A program made the translations under genes and the position numbers. The notes beneath the pieces are model-generated. The model had not been told where the DNA came from and searched no databases. It saw nothing but the letters and a program-made list of their open reading frames with translations. From contig NW_026947496.1 in assembly GCF_034190915.1 (NCBI RefSeq), forward strand, positions 30,500,001 through 30,564,000: a DNA stretch of 64,000 nucleotides, written 5' to 3'. Positions 20,855 to 31,624 of this stretch are shown here, piece after piece (within the stretch, counting starts at the first letter, position 1; every line of letters starts with the position of its first letter). Origin of the DNA: Cavia porcellus (taxonomy: Eukaryota; Chordata; Mammalia; Rodentia; Caviidae).

Positions 20855-21535
20855 TGCTCACTGGGGTGGCTATAGTGAAAAGACAGACAGAAACAAGTAT
20901 TAGTGAGGACTTTGAGAAACTGGAACTCTTGTGAAGTGCTGGTGAGATTGTAAAATGGTGCTGTTACTTTGGAAAACATTTTGAGTCTTCACAGTGTTAC
21001 ACAGGAAATCACACATGGCCCAGCCCTCTACTCTTGAGTATATACCTAAAAGAAATAAAAACAGTGTTCTACATGACCTGTGGGCTGACTGTTCATAGTA
21101 GTATTATTCACAACAAACAAAAAATGAAAATCAAATATCCATCAACTGATAGATGAGTAAGAGTGTGATATACCCCTACAACGGAGTTTTGCTTCTCCAT
21201 AAGAAGGAATGAAATAGTGCTGGGTGGGTGAACTGTGATGACATTACACTGAAAGGAAGAAGCCAGACACAAAGAACACTTCACTCCATTGACATGCCAC
21301 ATCTAGAAACGGGGAAATGCAGAGAACCAAATGATGGGTTACCGGGGGTGGGGGGTGCAGAGGTAGGAGAGTGGTGCTAATGGGTGGAATTTCTTTCTGG
21401 GGCGATGACCATCTGCAATCCGATCATGCTGGCAGCTGCAAAACTCTGTGCCTACACCAACAATCACTGAGTTGTACACTTTACATTGTAGATTTTATGG
21501 TCTGTGAATACATCTCAATAAAGCTATTTAAGAAG
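20855..21535 (+). mobile_element. Ancient L1M 3' end
   Basis: Degraded ORF2 C-terminus (GGTGAGATTGTAAAATGGTGC, TATCCATCAACTGATAGATGAG) followed by an L1M 3' UTR ending GTGAATACATCTCAATAAAGCT. Confidence 0.8.
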
Positions 21536-23109
21536 TGGTGGTAGAAGTTCAAACTAACACAGATTTTTTTTATCACACAGACACACACGTCATGTGTTTC
21601 CGTAGAGGAGAAACCTGTTCTCCTATATTACATCGCTGCAGTCAGCCCATGCTTATTTCTAAGCTGGCGAGGCTCCAGCCCAGATACCTCCAGGGAACTC
21701 ACGACAAACCCATAGTTTCCCCTGGTGTTTTACGCACAGGTGCCTATACACAATCTCTTCTCTTCAAGAGCTCTCTACTTTCGTCTCAAGCACACAACTA
21801 TTCCTCAGTATAAGCCCTGCTGGACTTGCTTTAATGAGAAAATAGATTCATTTATAATTGGCAGCATTCTTCTGAAGTAAATATTTTTCTTGTACCTTTT
21901 AAAACCTGGCTAAATGGCCCAGCAATGTCATCTGCAGTGACTCCTTAATTCTGCTTGGCAGCCGCGCTCTGAGAGCCTGCATACAGTGACACTCACGCAC
22001 AAGTCAGTAACAGCACATGCTACTCAGTTCCAGCCAGTGGGCTAAAATGTCCATATTTAATTGATTATGACACAGCACAATTCTTGCTCCAATTCACTTA
22101 ATATCAAAAGATATCTTTGTTGTCCACAGACAATAGCTATAAAAAAAGAAAAGCAGATCTCATTTGTTAATTTCACGAATCCTCCACATGTGAGGATCTG
22201 CTTGAGGCATTAAGGGATGGTGGCCCTCCTGGTAGCATGGTTGGCCTTGCAATCAGTGCTGCACCTGGCTGATCAGGGCCAAGACAACACTGTGGGCCCC
22301 TAGGGAAGTCATAAGAGCCAGGTGGCAACCTTCCCTGCTGGACTGTGACCAACCCAGCAGAAGCAGGATTTCCAGACAGCTACCATGCTGTGAGGAGCCC
22401 CCAGGCTGTGGAAGGACCACATAGAAACAGGGCAGGCAGCAAACCTCACTCAGCCCAGCCCCTGGCATCTCGCCAGCCCAAGCTCTAGCCACGGAGGGAC
22501 TAGAGGATTTCACTTCTGGTCATTCAAGTCCTATCAGCCTCGTTGGAGAGCAGCCAGCTCAGTTCCATCCTTCTAGACTCCTGAACCACAGAATCCATGA
22601 AGATAACACAATGATGATCACACTTGGCACTAAGATTTGGGGGATTCACTAGCTGTGATAGCTAGCTCAGGCCACTTTGGAAAGGCACCACTCAGACAAT
22701 AAGGCTGACCTAGTTTGCGGGCTGGCACCTCCCCTGGAAGACCATTAAGGCCCATATAAAAAATTGTTTTTTAATAGAATTGAGACCTATTTTTCACAAG
22801 AGAAAACACTCTAGGCTCTTCTGAGAGTTATTTGTGCTTGAATATAACTTTTACTTTATATAGCACTTTTAAATTATTTATGAAAGACCTCCCAACTTTT
22901 CCAATGAGATTTCAAATCCTTGGAAACAGAGAAACATCCTATCCCCTTGGTGCCCAACCCTCTCCAGCAGCTACAGCAGAGCTCAATACTTAGAACTCCT
23001 CCTGTGCCCTTGGACTTTGGATACTTGGTTATCTGGTCTGACTTCTCCACCCACTGCTTCTGACCTGGGAAGCCCTGGTAAGTGGAACAGGAGAGTGGAA
23101 AGACCCCAG
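21536..23109. other. Unique DNA
   Basis: No repeat or gene recognised. The AT-rich part at 21830-22110 holds several TAATTG/ATTGATTA-type sites. Confidence 0.45.
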
Positions 23110-23370
23110 GTGGGATCAGGAGACCTAGGGTTAAACCAAGTACCATCTCCATTGGAGCTTCCTTTCAGCTTAAGAAACAGATGATAATTTATCAGAAGGT
23201 TATTCTGAAGTTCAAATGAAGTGATATAGGTAAAAAAAAAATCCTTTTAAATTTGAAATCACTATGCAAATAAAAGTAAAGCATTATTACTACCTGCTGT
23301 GTATATTTGCATAAATTACATCTCTGGCCTCCGTGAAATGGGGATAATAGCAGTTATTACCTCTTGCCAT
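23110..23370 (+). mobile_element. MIR SINE fragments
   Basis: Two MIR-like pieces. GGTTATTCTGAAGTTCAAATGAAG...GTAAAGCATTATTA (about 23195-23290) fits the MIR 3' half, and CTCTGGCCTCCGTGAAATGGGGATAATAGC (about 23320-23360) fits the MIR core. Confidence 0.6.
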
Positions 23371-23374
23371 GATG

Positions 23375-23935
23375 ATGGCAATGCCTCCTAACTGGCCTTC
23401 CTACTTCTATTTTTGTGTTTTTAAAAGGCATTCTTCACACAGCAGCTGGGTGATCTTTTTAATATGTAAATCAGGCATGTCCTTCTGTTTAAAATCCTCC
23501 AGTGACTGCATACTGTAGTTAAAGTCTAAACTCAAGCTCAGAGCCTATGCAGCCCCATACCATCTGGGTCCACCTACCACTCTCTAACCTTTGACCTCTG
23601 ACCTTTGCCGTCTGCTATGAATGTTCTATAACCTCAACACATGGCTTCCTCTCTATCTTCAACTCACCAAGATCCCTGCAGCCCAGGACATGGCTTGTGC
23701 TACTCCCTATGTGGCTATAACTCAGGCAATGGTCCCTGTGCCTGTCAGCATGAAAGGGGGTTCCCTGGACCACCTATCTCACTATCGCCACCCTCTGCTC
23801 ACCATTACCTCTCATCTCACATTTTACACTCTGTCTTCCCCTCTGTGATGCAAGTCCTTCAAGAATAGAGAGCTTCCAAGCACACTGTAGGCCTTCAGCA
23901 AGTACTTGGTGAATGAATGAATGATGTTTGAGAAC
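23375..23935 (+). mobile_element. Ancient L2-like LINE 3' end
   Basis: Contains the run CCACACAGCAGC-like, GTGATCTTTTTAA, AAATCCTCCAGTGACTGC, TCTAACCTTTGACC and a tail AGCAAGTACTTGGTGAATGAATGAATGA, in the order expected for an old mammalian L2-type repeat. No ORF survives. Confidence 0.55.
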
Positions 23936-24604
23936 TGCAGGCCCTACCATGTAAAATTTGCGGCAGCTTGGCTTGCATGGATAAGAGGGTAATAGTGTGG
24001 CTGCACAGAGCATTATTTGAACCAGATGTGGGGCTGTGGGCCTGACAGCTTGTCTGCTCTCTGACTAGGACTGTTCCTGGTAGAGATTACCCTTATCAGC
24101 AAGACCAGTGTCCAGCTAAATTTCCATTACCCACTGCCTTCAGGGCTTTGGTAGCAGTGGCTGATTTCCCAAGGGCTCAAACCCTCACTGACATCATGTT
24201 CTGGCCCTGAGCACTGCTCACAGCAATTCTTCTTGAGATGTTTCCATGGCATTTTGACAACTAGGACAGGGCCCCCATTTCTGATAGAATTTGGATAGGA
24301 CAGGTGGCAGAGGGATCAGGAAATAAGTGTAAGGGGTGGAGGGACTTGCTGCTACTGCTGGTCCTGAAGTCATCATGCATACAGCCTGACCTCTTGTATC
24401 AGGAGTAAGAGTTGAGCTGCTTAACAAAGGGCCCCAAAGTGGGTCAGCAGGAAGCGGGCAGCACCTACTGTGCAGGACCCAGCCCCAGTCACATGGAGCA
24501 GAAGGCCGGCCCTGCCCTTTTGAGAGAGTAACTCAACGATTGCTTACCTGCATCCCCTTTGCCCAAACTTCTTCTTCTGGCCATGCCTTGTTCAAGGAAG
24601 GCTG

Positions 24605-24800
24605 AAAAGCCAGGTGCCATGATACATATCTGTAAGGCCAGCTTTCTGGGAGGCTGAGGCAGAAAGATTTAAATTTGAGTCCAGCCTGGGCAACTTAGTG
24701 ACTTAGGGAAAACATATCTCGAAATAAAAATTCAAAAAAGGCTGAGGTCTTAGCTCAGTGTGAATGGACTGGTCTCAATCTCCATTATCAAAAAAGAAAA
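24605..24800 (+). mobile_element. Dimeric B1-ID composite SINE
   Basis: A 7SL-derived B1 monomer (GCCAGGTGCCATGATACATATC ... GGCTGAGGCAG ... AGCCTGGGCAACTTAGTGA) is joined through a short A-rich linker to a decayed ID body (GGCTGAGGTCTTAGCTCAGTG), then an A-rich tail. B1-dID type dimers are known from several non-murid rodent families. Confidence 0.75.
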
Positions 24801-25155
24801 GGAAAAGAAAGGAAAAAAAGTTTAAGGGAGGTTGAAAAAGTTGAGGCCTTTGTAGGCTGCATCGAGCCCTGCAGACCCTCTGGGGATACTCTTATCAACA
24901 ATAAGACCTTGACAAGTTTGAAGGACAACTTATAGTTGTCACCTTGCTTTTGGTCAGCAGCTGACCAAATTTAAAGTCATTGATGACATTCTCAAATGTA
25001 TAAAGGTAAATTTCATGCCAAAATCAAGAAGGCCAGGAAAAGGGTAATTTCAGAAGTCCCAGAGAGATAAAATTCTAAGCATAGATATATTTCCCTACCA
25101 TAAAAACGTGTAGCCTTCCTACAATCTGGGATGTAACTAGGATCATGGCCTTTTA

Positions 25156-25365
25156 AAACGTGCTCTGGTCTGTTGTGGTGGCACATATGTATCATCTCAG
25201 AACGCTGGAAGGCTGAAGCAGGAGGATCACAAATGCAAGCCCACCCTTGGAAACTTAGTGACTTAATAGGAGCCTGTTGTGAAATTTAAAGGTTGGGGTC
25301 AGGAGGGATGAGGGGTGGTATGCAAAGCCTCTGAGTTCAATCCTTAATTCTTCCAAAAAAAAAGG
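25156..25365 (+). mobile_element. Dimeric B1-ID composite SINE
   Basis: B1 left part (TCTGTTGTGGTGGCACATATG ... GCTGAAGCAGGAGGATCAC ... GGAAACTTAGTGA) is followed by a decayed ID-like right part ending GAGTTCAATCCTTAATTC and an A/G run. Same order as 24605-24800. Confidence 0.7.
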
Positions 25366-26084
25366 GGGGGGGGTCTTTTGTGGATTGGACTCTTGCATTT
25401 TGGATTTTAGTCCAGCAGCAATATTTTTTAAGTGGAAAATTTGAACGTACTCTGCTGGGCAGATTCTAGAGCAAAGGAACAATTTCTGTTGTGCAGAATA
25501 AATTAGGATCTCCTCACATTTAGTTAACTCAGAAGTCACCGTGGTATTAGTAACATTTCAGACACAAGGATGGATGCTGGGATTTGTGGCTCCTGTTGGT
25601 CAAACAACTATGCCAGGAATTCCTGTGCATAGCCTGGCCAGCCTGGGACGTCCAGGTGCATTTTATTCCTGGTTTAACACCCAAGAAAGAGGGGAACAGC
25701 TTGAGGTGTGAGGACACATCTGCAGGCTGGGTTGGATGGAATACCTGCTTGTCCTTGGAGTCCTTTCCTTGTCCTTGGAGCTTCTGTTTGGAGCTCTGTG
25801 CATGAGACTAGTGTACCCATCAGCATCCTGCAGAGAAGCTGTTTCTCATCATCTGGAGGCTCATGTTCTCCCCTCTGTGCCATGAGAGAGGGTCACAGCA
25901 CCAGCCCATCAGTCTGTCCAGAGCTCTCAGAGTTCTGTTATGGTCCCTTGGAGCAGATGGAGCAGCAGAGGTGGGCTCAGCCTCCTCCTCAGCTGGTGAT
26001 AAAGGTGATATCACTGCTGCAGTTCAAGCCCAAACTCCATCGTGATGGCCTTAGGGGAGGATTTTGTCATGTGGGATCTGTATC

Positions 26085-26285
26085 CTTGCAAGATACCCTA
26101 AAAATCCCCTCTTCCATTCTACTGAAGGATGCAACAGCAAGATGGCAGCATCAGCACAGGAAATGACCTTCAGTCTGCCACATTTGCACCCTAAATTTAC
26201 AGCCTCCAAAATCCAGAGATATAAATGTGTATTGATTCTAAACCATCTGGCCTGTGGTGTTTTTATAGCAGCCTAAACAGACTGA
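26085..26285 (+). mobile_element. Ancient LTR-like (MaLR-type) 3' end
   Basis: GCAACAGCAAGATGGC...ACAGCCTCCAAAATCC...TTTTTATAGCAGCCTAAACAGACTGACA follows the 3' half of an old mammalian LTR whose terminal block is TATAGCAGCC-GAACAGACTAAGACA. Family call tentative. Confidence 0.45.
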
Positions 26286-28021
26286 CATTTATTTTCTCTT
26301 TGTTTGTAAAAAGGCAACTTGGGGTGGCCTCATGGACCCCCAACCTGCCTGGAAAGAGCACTCAGGAGATAAAGGCTGAGAGAACCCGCCCAATTTATGA
26401 CCTGCATCAGAGGCAGTTGCTACAGGGCTCATAAGACAGGAGCGCTGGGCCCTAATCTAGGTCAACATCAAGGATCATTTAGGCATTTGGCAGCACCCTC
26501 TTAACTATGCCATTTCTTTAACATCCCTTTGATATTTCTACTCTTCATTCTCATTGCCTATCTCTCCCAAAAGTTGCCTTCCCCCATTTAATCTTATATG
26601 AAGCACACTGAATGGTGTCTGGAACTGTCCTTCATACCTCTGTCATCGGTATTTTCCCATTCAACACAAAGTGCTCCTGGTGGGAACTGCTCTCCATGTG
26701 TTTATGTTTCTCATGCAGACTTTCCTCAGCCCAATCCTTGGGAATCCCCTCCATTCTCTCAGAGCCGTACACAGGATTCCTTCTGTTCTCATGCACCAAG
26801 ATGAAAGTGTCATGGACTTTTTCACATGGACTCCTGAGTCCCTTTTCCTTTTTATCTAGGATGTAGATAATGTATAGCTATATAGACAAAGATGCTAATA
26901 GAAAGGAGACGAGACTGAGTACAGGAATCTGTGAGACACCAGGAGGTGGACGGGGTGACACAGCCTCCCTGCCAAGAGTGACTCCTGTGGCTCAGCCTCA
27001 TTTCACTCCAACAAGACGGCCTTTCCTTTCTTTCGCTTTGCAGAGTGAAGCGAAGCAGCACATCCTTGGCATCTACAAGACATTTTCCCAGAAGGGATCT
27101 CCTGTCTTTCAACTTTGTGCTCCATCTAGAGAACATGCTTTTAAAAATGAAATTAGTCTTTTAAAGTACTGGTGAGTGATTTACTACAATCTCAGAAGAA
27201 AGCCCTCCTTATAAACACTAAATAAAGCCAGAAGAAACAAAACTTCCTTCCCTCTCCAGAAGCTCATCACTGTTCAATTGGCAGGATTCTCTGCAAGGTC
27301 TCTAGAAGATGACCTGGAAATAGAGAATCTGGATGGTTCCTGAGGGTTTGCCCGACCTGAGCTCCTGTTCAATTCCTGTTCTGGTTCTGGATGAGCTTAT
27401 GGACCCTGGGGTGAACTTGCAGCACTTCTGCCAGGACATTGCCTTTCCTCCCACACCAATTCACTCCCCTTTTGCAGGACCTCACAGCCCCCCTTTTACT
27501 GTATTTTCCTCCCTGACCTGGCTCAGGGTTTTACACAGAACACATGCCTGATACAACCTTGCTATAGGGATGTGTCTATTTCAACCTTCTCTCTATGGCA
27601 GGGATCTAAACTGACAAGCTCCCTTCTTTCTCCTTAGGGCCATGCTCCACCTCCCTGTTCTCAGTCGGTGACTGCAGACATCAGCCACTTTCCACAGGGC
27701 CAGTGTTGTCCCCCAGACCTGGAGTGTATCAAGCCAGTGTAGATGTGTCTGCTGTTGCCAACTTCAAACTGTTGAGATCTTGAGTGAAATCTCCTATGCA
27801 TTCTGTAGTTTGGTTCCCTTTACAATGCATGACATATCCTGACTTTCCTAGTTCTCCCAACAGAGGAAAACATGGCTAAATAATTAAAATACAGTTTGGT
27901 GCTATTAGGAAGTAATTTCAGAGGGAACTGGGGAGCTGATAATAATAAATAGATGTTAGCAATTAGTGTACCAATTGTAAGAGGTGCAGAGTACTTGGAG
28001 AGCTTTATTTACTTTGGGGAG
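26286..28021. other. Unique DNA, nothing recognised
   Basis: Only short open frames; no element recognised. Confidence 0.45.
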
Positions 28022-28168
28022 TTTTTTTTGAGGCAGAATATCACCGTGTAGTTCAGGCTGGTCTTGAACTTACTATGTAGTCCAGGCTAGTCTCGAACTT
28101 ACAATGATCCTCCTGCCTTAGTCTCTCAAGTGCTGGGATCAGAGGCATGCACCAACATGCCCACCTAC
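28022..28168 (-). mobile_element. B1 SINE
   Basis: T-run, TAGTTCAGGCTGGTCTTGAAC, TGTAGTCCAGGCTAGTCTCGAAC, GTGCTGGGATCAGAGGCATGC. Confidence 0.85.
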
Positions 28169-28191
28169 TTATAGAGCTTTAAAATGTTACC

Positions 28192-28310
28192 CTAAAGATG
28201 GATGTAGTAGCACACACCTCTGTAATCTGAACCCTCAGAAAGATGAGTTCAAGGCCAGTCTGGAATACATAGCTAAACCCTGAATCAAAAAAATTTTTTA
28301 AATTAAAAAT
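28192..28310 (+). mobile_element. Old B1 SINE with TSD
   Basis: GATGTAGTAGCACACACC ... GAGTTCAAGGCCAGTCTGG ... CTGAATCAAAAAAA. The TSD AAAATGTTACC is at 28181-28191 and 28311-28321. Confidence 0.85.
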
Positions 28311-28389
28311 AAAATGTTACCAAATATCATAAAATATCATAATTCTCCCAATCTGTTTGTATACTAAGTATCCACTGTCAAAAGCAGTA

Positions 28390-28565
28390 GCTACTTTTAT
28401 TTGTATAACCTCATGGTTCACAGAGTCTCCCTGTGAGTTCCTGCAACTCTGTGAAGCTTCTATTTCTACTGCCTCTCCACTTTGCAAATGGTAAACAGAG
28501 GCCAAGCCTGACCTTCCTGGGAGACTCCCAGGTAGAACTAGGATTTGAAACCACTTTCTCTATGT
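28390..28565 (-). mobile_element. MIR SINE fragment
   Basis: TCTCCACTTTGCAAATGGTAAACAGAGGCC and CAGGTAGAACTAGGATTTGAAACC match the MIR core in antisense. Confidence 0.6.
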
Positions 28566-28604
28566 TTGGGCTCTTCAGTGACTCTCTAGCATGTGGTTTG
28601 CCAA

Positions 28605-29250
28605 GGAGCATGGTTGTAGTCAGGGACTGCAAGGAACACAATTATATACAGGACATTTGACTTATTATTTGTAATGGTCATCCAAGGAGTTGACTACAAA
28701 GAGAGTACAGGAAATCTGTTCACACACTGAAGGCCTAGAGAATCCAGCCAAGGGCCTGGATCCCACTGCAGTGTCCTGCATGAGTCCAGCTGAAGACCTA
28801 GAACCCATGACAATGCCTCACTCGAGTTCAACTGGAGGCCTAGAGCCCACAACTCATGCAAGTCTGTCTCATGGATCTGCACTGGGAAGGCCCCAAGGTC
28901 AGCCACAGAAGCTATAAAGTCTGTGCCACTGGGATGCAGGATCTATACCAGTAGGCTGAGGGTGCAGGGAAGCCAGGAAGCAACAAAGTAAGAACAAGAG
29001 CTCCCCCCAAAAGTACCACAGCCATCTGCAGCACCATGAAGTCCCAACCTCCTCCAACAATGAGAACAGCCGAGTTCCTATCAGGAGATCAGTGTGACAT
29101 GCTTCTCCTAGAGATTGAGTAGCACACCAACTTCCCCCTCAGAGTCAGGAAATGATGCTCAAAGTAAGGACCAGAGCCTCCCTAGAGTGAACCACAGCCA
29201 TTCTCAGTGACAACAAAGCCCCTAGCTCCTCTAATGGGAACAGTCAAGTT
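28605..29250 (+). repeat. Unclassified dispersed repeat, copy 1
   Basis: Aligns with the inverse of 50640-51165. The shared core runs from CACACACTGAAGGCCTAGAGAATCC through three units of a 42-bp degenerate tandem module (about 28742-28870) to ATGGATCTGCACTGGGA. It then continues to a block around GCCAGGAAGCAACAAAGTAAG. A second, partly decayed copy of that latter block follows about 172 bp downstream (from about 29148). The 42-bp modules keep one frame open as 14-residue units (PAEDLEPMTM-like). No named family recognised. Confidence 0.65.
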
Positions 29251-29521
29251 CATATTAGGGAAGAAGCTCAAAAAAGCTCCCCCAGGAGAACCCATGGCAA
29301 CAGGAAAAACAGCAACACCAAAAAAACACTCTTCTTTTACACTGGCAACAATTCTCAGATGGGCATCCGTGCTCGGCACCATACTGACTCAGTTCAGCTG
29401 GTGTTACAAGTTGACCATCAGCTTTCAATCCACTACAGGTGCAAATGTCTATCTGGGCCCTGTGTGGATCACGGAATTCCAAATTATTTAAGTGAAAGGA
29501 AGATTTGACTGTCACTGCCTC

Positions 29522-29536
29522 AAGAGCAGAAGGGCT
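29522..29536. repeat. 5' target-site duplication of the full-length L1
   Basis: The 15-mer AAGAGCAGAAGGGCT immediately precedes the first L1 monomer and recurs exactly after the L1 poly(A) tail. The inferred nick site (CTC/AAGAG on the + strand) is a poor match to the usual L1 endonuclease preference TT/AAAA, though within the known spread of sites. Confidence 0.93.
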
Positions 29537-30552
29537 GGCAGAGGAGGAGCTGGGCAGATCCGGAGTCCCTGCAGAAGCCCGTTCCTTTGTCTGAAGGACT
29601 GAATACTTCTGCAAGCAGAGAGGCATCGCAGCTTCCTGAGGCACCTCAGCCTGTGGTGAGTGCCCAGCACAGTCTGCCCAAATCTCAGACTGTTCCGGAC
29701 CCCCCAGGCTTCTGGGTGCAGAGAAGTGGAACAGTGGGTTAGAGGCCACTACAGCTGCCTCCCCATCCCCCCCCCCCTACACTTGGAAGTCTGCTGAGCT
29801 CCTGACGGATGGGCGGGCCTACACTAACCCCCGAGCCCAGCCGCACCTAGCCATCTCCTGCAGAGGAGGAGCTGGGCGGATCCGGAGTCCCTGCAGAAGC
29901 CCGTTCCTTTGTCTGAAGGACTGAATACTTCTGCAAGCAGAGAGGCATCGCAGCTTCCTGAGGCACCTCAGCCTGTGGTGAGTGCCCAGCACAGTCTGCC
30001 CAAATCTCAGACTGTTCCGGACCCCCCAGGCTTCTGGGTGCAGTGAAGTGGAGCAGTGGGTTAGAGGCCACTACAGCTGCCTCCCCCCCCCCCCTACACT
30101 TGGAAGTCTGCTGAGCTCCTGACGGATGGGCGGGCCTACACTAACCCCCGAGCCCAGCCGCGCCTAGCCATCTGCCTGCAGAGGAGGAGCTGGGCGGATC
30201 TGGAGTGCCTGCAGAAGTCCCTTCCTTTGCCTAGAGGACTGTGGATATCTCTGCAAGCAGGGAGGGATCACAGGCTCCTGAGGCACTGTGGCCTGTGGAG
30301 AGCACCCTAACCCGGCTGCAATTGAAGAGCTGTGGATCTTCCAAGGGGCAGGTGGGCGCACAGTGTCCCTGAGGCCCAGCTTGTCTGGAACTGCGGAGTT
30401 CTGAGCAGGCAGAGGAGGGACACTGGTTCTGCAGGCCCAATGGCTTGGGGTAGTGCGGTGTCAGAGGCTCAGTAGCTCCAAGCATAGAAGGGGATTTTCA
30501 ACAGATCCTGAGGAAGCTTTCAAATAACACTTGAAACACAGAAATATACAAA
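29537..30552 (+). promoter_or_regulatory. L1 5' UTR: monomeric internal promoter plus tether
   Basis: Two complete monomers (29538-29859 and 29860-30177) are followed by a partial, divergent one (from 30178) that grades into a non-repeated tether ending at the ORF1 ATG. The region is GC-rich and holds many more CpGs than the surrounding DNA. Each full monomer contains a GGGCGGG-type GC box and ends with GCCATCT (29850-29856 and 30167-30173), which matches the core of a YY1 site. YY1 sites are known in human and mouse L1 promoters and set the transcription start, but here binding is inferred only. C-runs of about 10-12 occur in each monomer (near 29767 and 30085). Confidence 0.85.
29538..30177 (+). 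repeat. Two tandem L1 promoter monomers (322 and 318 bp)
   Basis: Both units begin GCAGAGGAGGAGCTGGGC and are nearly identical over their length. They differ by only a few substitutions and by C-run length. A third unit starts at 30178 with the same opening and then diverges. Mouse and rat L1 promoters also use tandem monomers, but of different sequence and about 200 bp in the mouse, so this is either a lineage-specific monomer or an independently recruited one. Confidence 0.92.
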
Positions 30553-31605
30553 ATGACAAAACGAAAGACCAAATTACAACCTCAAACCTCCAGCCCATCT
30601 CAGGAAACCCTAGGAGCAATGTATATAGAAGAAAATATATCCCATCCACCTCATATATCGGACATAATAGCTACTGAAGTTGACAAACAACTCCAGGAAG
30701 CTTTAAAGAAATTCAAACTCGAAATAATCTCCCAGATAAAAGAAGAAATGATAAAAGAAATGAAAGAGATTCTAAATATATCTAAAGAAAACACAGATAA
30801 AAAATTGGAGGAACTAAACAAAAAGATAGAATCCCTAGACGAGCAATATAAGAAACAAACAGAATACATAATGCAGATGCACAGAGATATACAGGAAATA
30901 AAAAACTCCACTGAAAGTTGTAAAAACCGCCTTAATGAAAGTGAAGATAGAATTTCAGACCTTGAAGACATGATTGCAGCTAGTGAACAGGAAAGGGAAG
31001 ATCTTTTGAAAATAACAAGGAATCAGGAAACAACAATTCAACAACTGCAAGACGATGCAAAGAAGAATAACATAAGAATGATAGGGATTAATGAAAGAGA
31101 GGGAGACAACATAAAGGATGTCAAGCGGATATTTAGAGAAGTAATAGCTGAAAATTTCCCAAGCATGAGATCAGAAACTGACATCAAGATCAGTGAAGCA
31201 TATAGAACTCCAAACACTCATAACCAAAATAAAACTACACCCAGACATATAATAATCACCATCCCAGAAATCCAACACAAGAATAGATTACTAAAAGCTG
31301 TCAGAGAGAAAAGACAGATCACTTATAAAGGAAAACCTATCAGAATCACAGCAGACTTCTCAGCACAAACGATAAAGTCAAGAAGAGCATGGAGTGAAAT
31401 ATTCCAGATCCTAAAGCAAAATGATTTCCAACCAAGACTGATATATCCTGCAAAACTATCATTCAAAATAGATGATGCAATACGATACTTCCATGACAAA
31501 GAACAGCTGAAGAACTTCATGAACACCAAACCGACCCTGCAAAAAATATTGAAAGACAGTTTAGATACACAAAGGAAAAAACCACTAAGCAAAGCAAATA
31601 ATTAA
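30553..31605 (+). CDS. L1 ORF1p, RNA-binding nucleic-acid chaperone (350 aa)
   Basis: ORF1p coats L1 RNA in the cytoplasm as a trimer and is needed for L1 mobility. The protein has a basic, disordered N-terminus (about residues 1-35), then a long Glu/Lys/Ile-rich heptad region (about 40-170) that should form the trimeric coiled coil. An RRM-like domain starts at about 173 with the NIRMIGINE motif and runs to about 258. A basic C-terminal domain follows (about 259-335) and includes the [13 protein letters not shown] and [12 protein letters not shown] motifs typical of L1 ORF1p. At 350 aa it is close to the human (338) and mouse (about 357-371) lengths. The ATG has an A at -3. The stop is 19 bp upstream of ORF2. 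There is no frameshift or internal stop. Confidence 0.96.
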   Translation: MTKRKTKLQPQTSSPSQETLGAMYIEENISHPPHISDIIATEVDKQLQEALKKFKLEIISQIKEEMIKEMKEILNISKENTDKKLEELNKKIESLDEQYKKQTEYIMQMHRDIQEIKNSTESCKNRLNESEDRISDLEDMIAASEQEREDLLKITRNQETTIQQLQDDAKKNNIRMIGINEREGDNIKDVKRIFREVIAENFPSMRSETDIKISEAYRTPNTHNQNKTTPRHIIITIPEIQHKNRLLKAVREKRQITYKGKPIRITADFSAQTIKSRRAWSEIFQILKQNDFQPRLIYPAKLSFKIDDAIRYFHDKEQLKNFMNTKPTLQKILKDSLDTQRKKPLSKANN

Positions 31606-31624
31606 ACAGAACAGAAAGATAAAG

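Noticed and set aside
29847..30071. Small open frames repeated in the L1 5' UTR (MASNPLL...)
   Set aside because: They repeat only because the promoter monomer is duplicated and lie antisense to the transcript; no evidence of coding.
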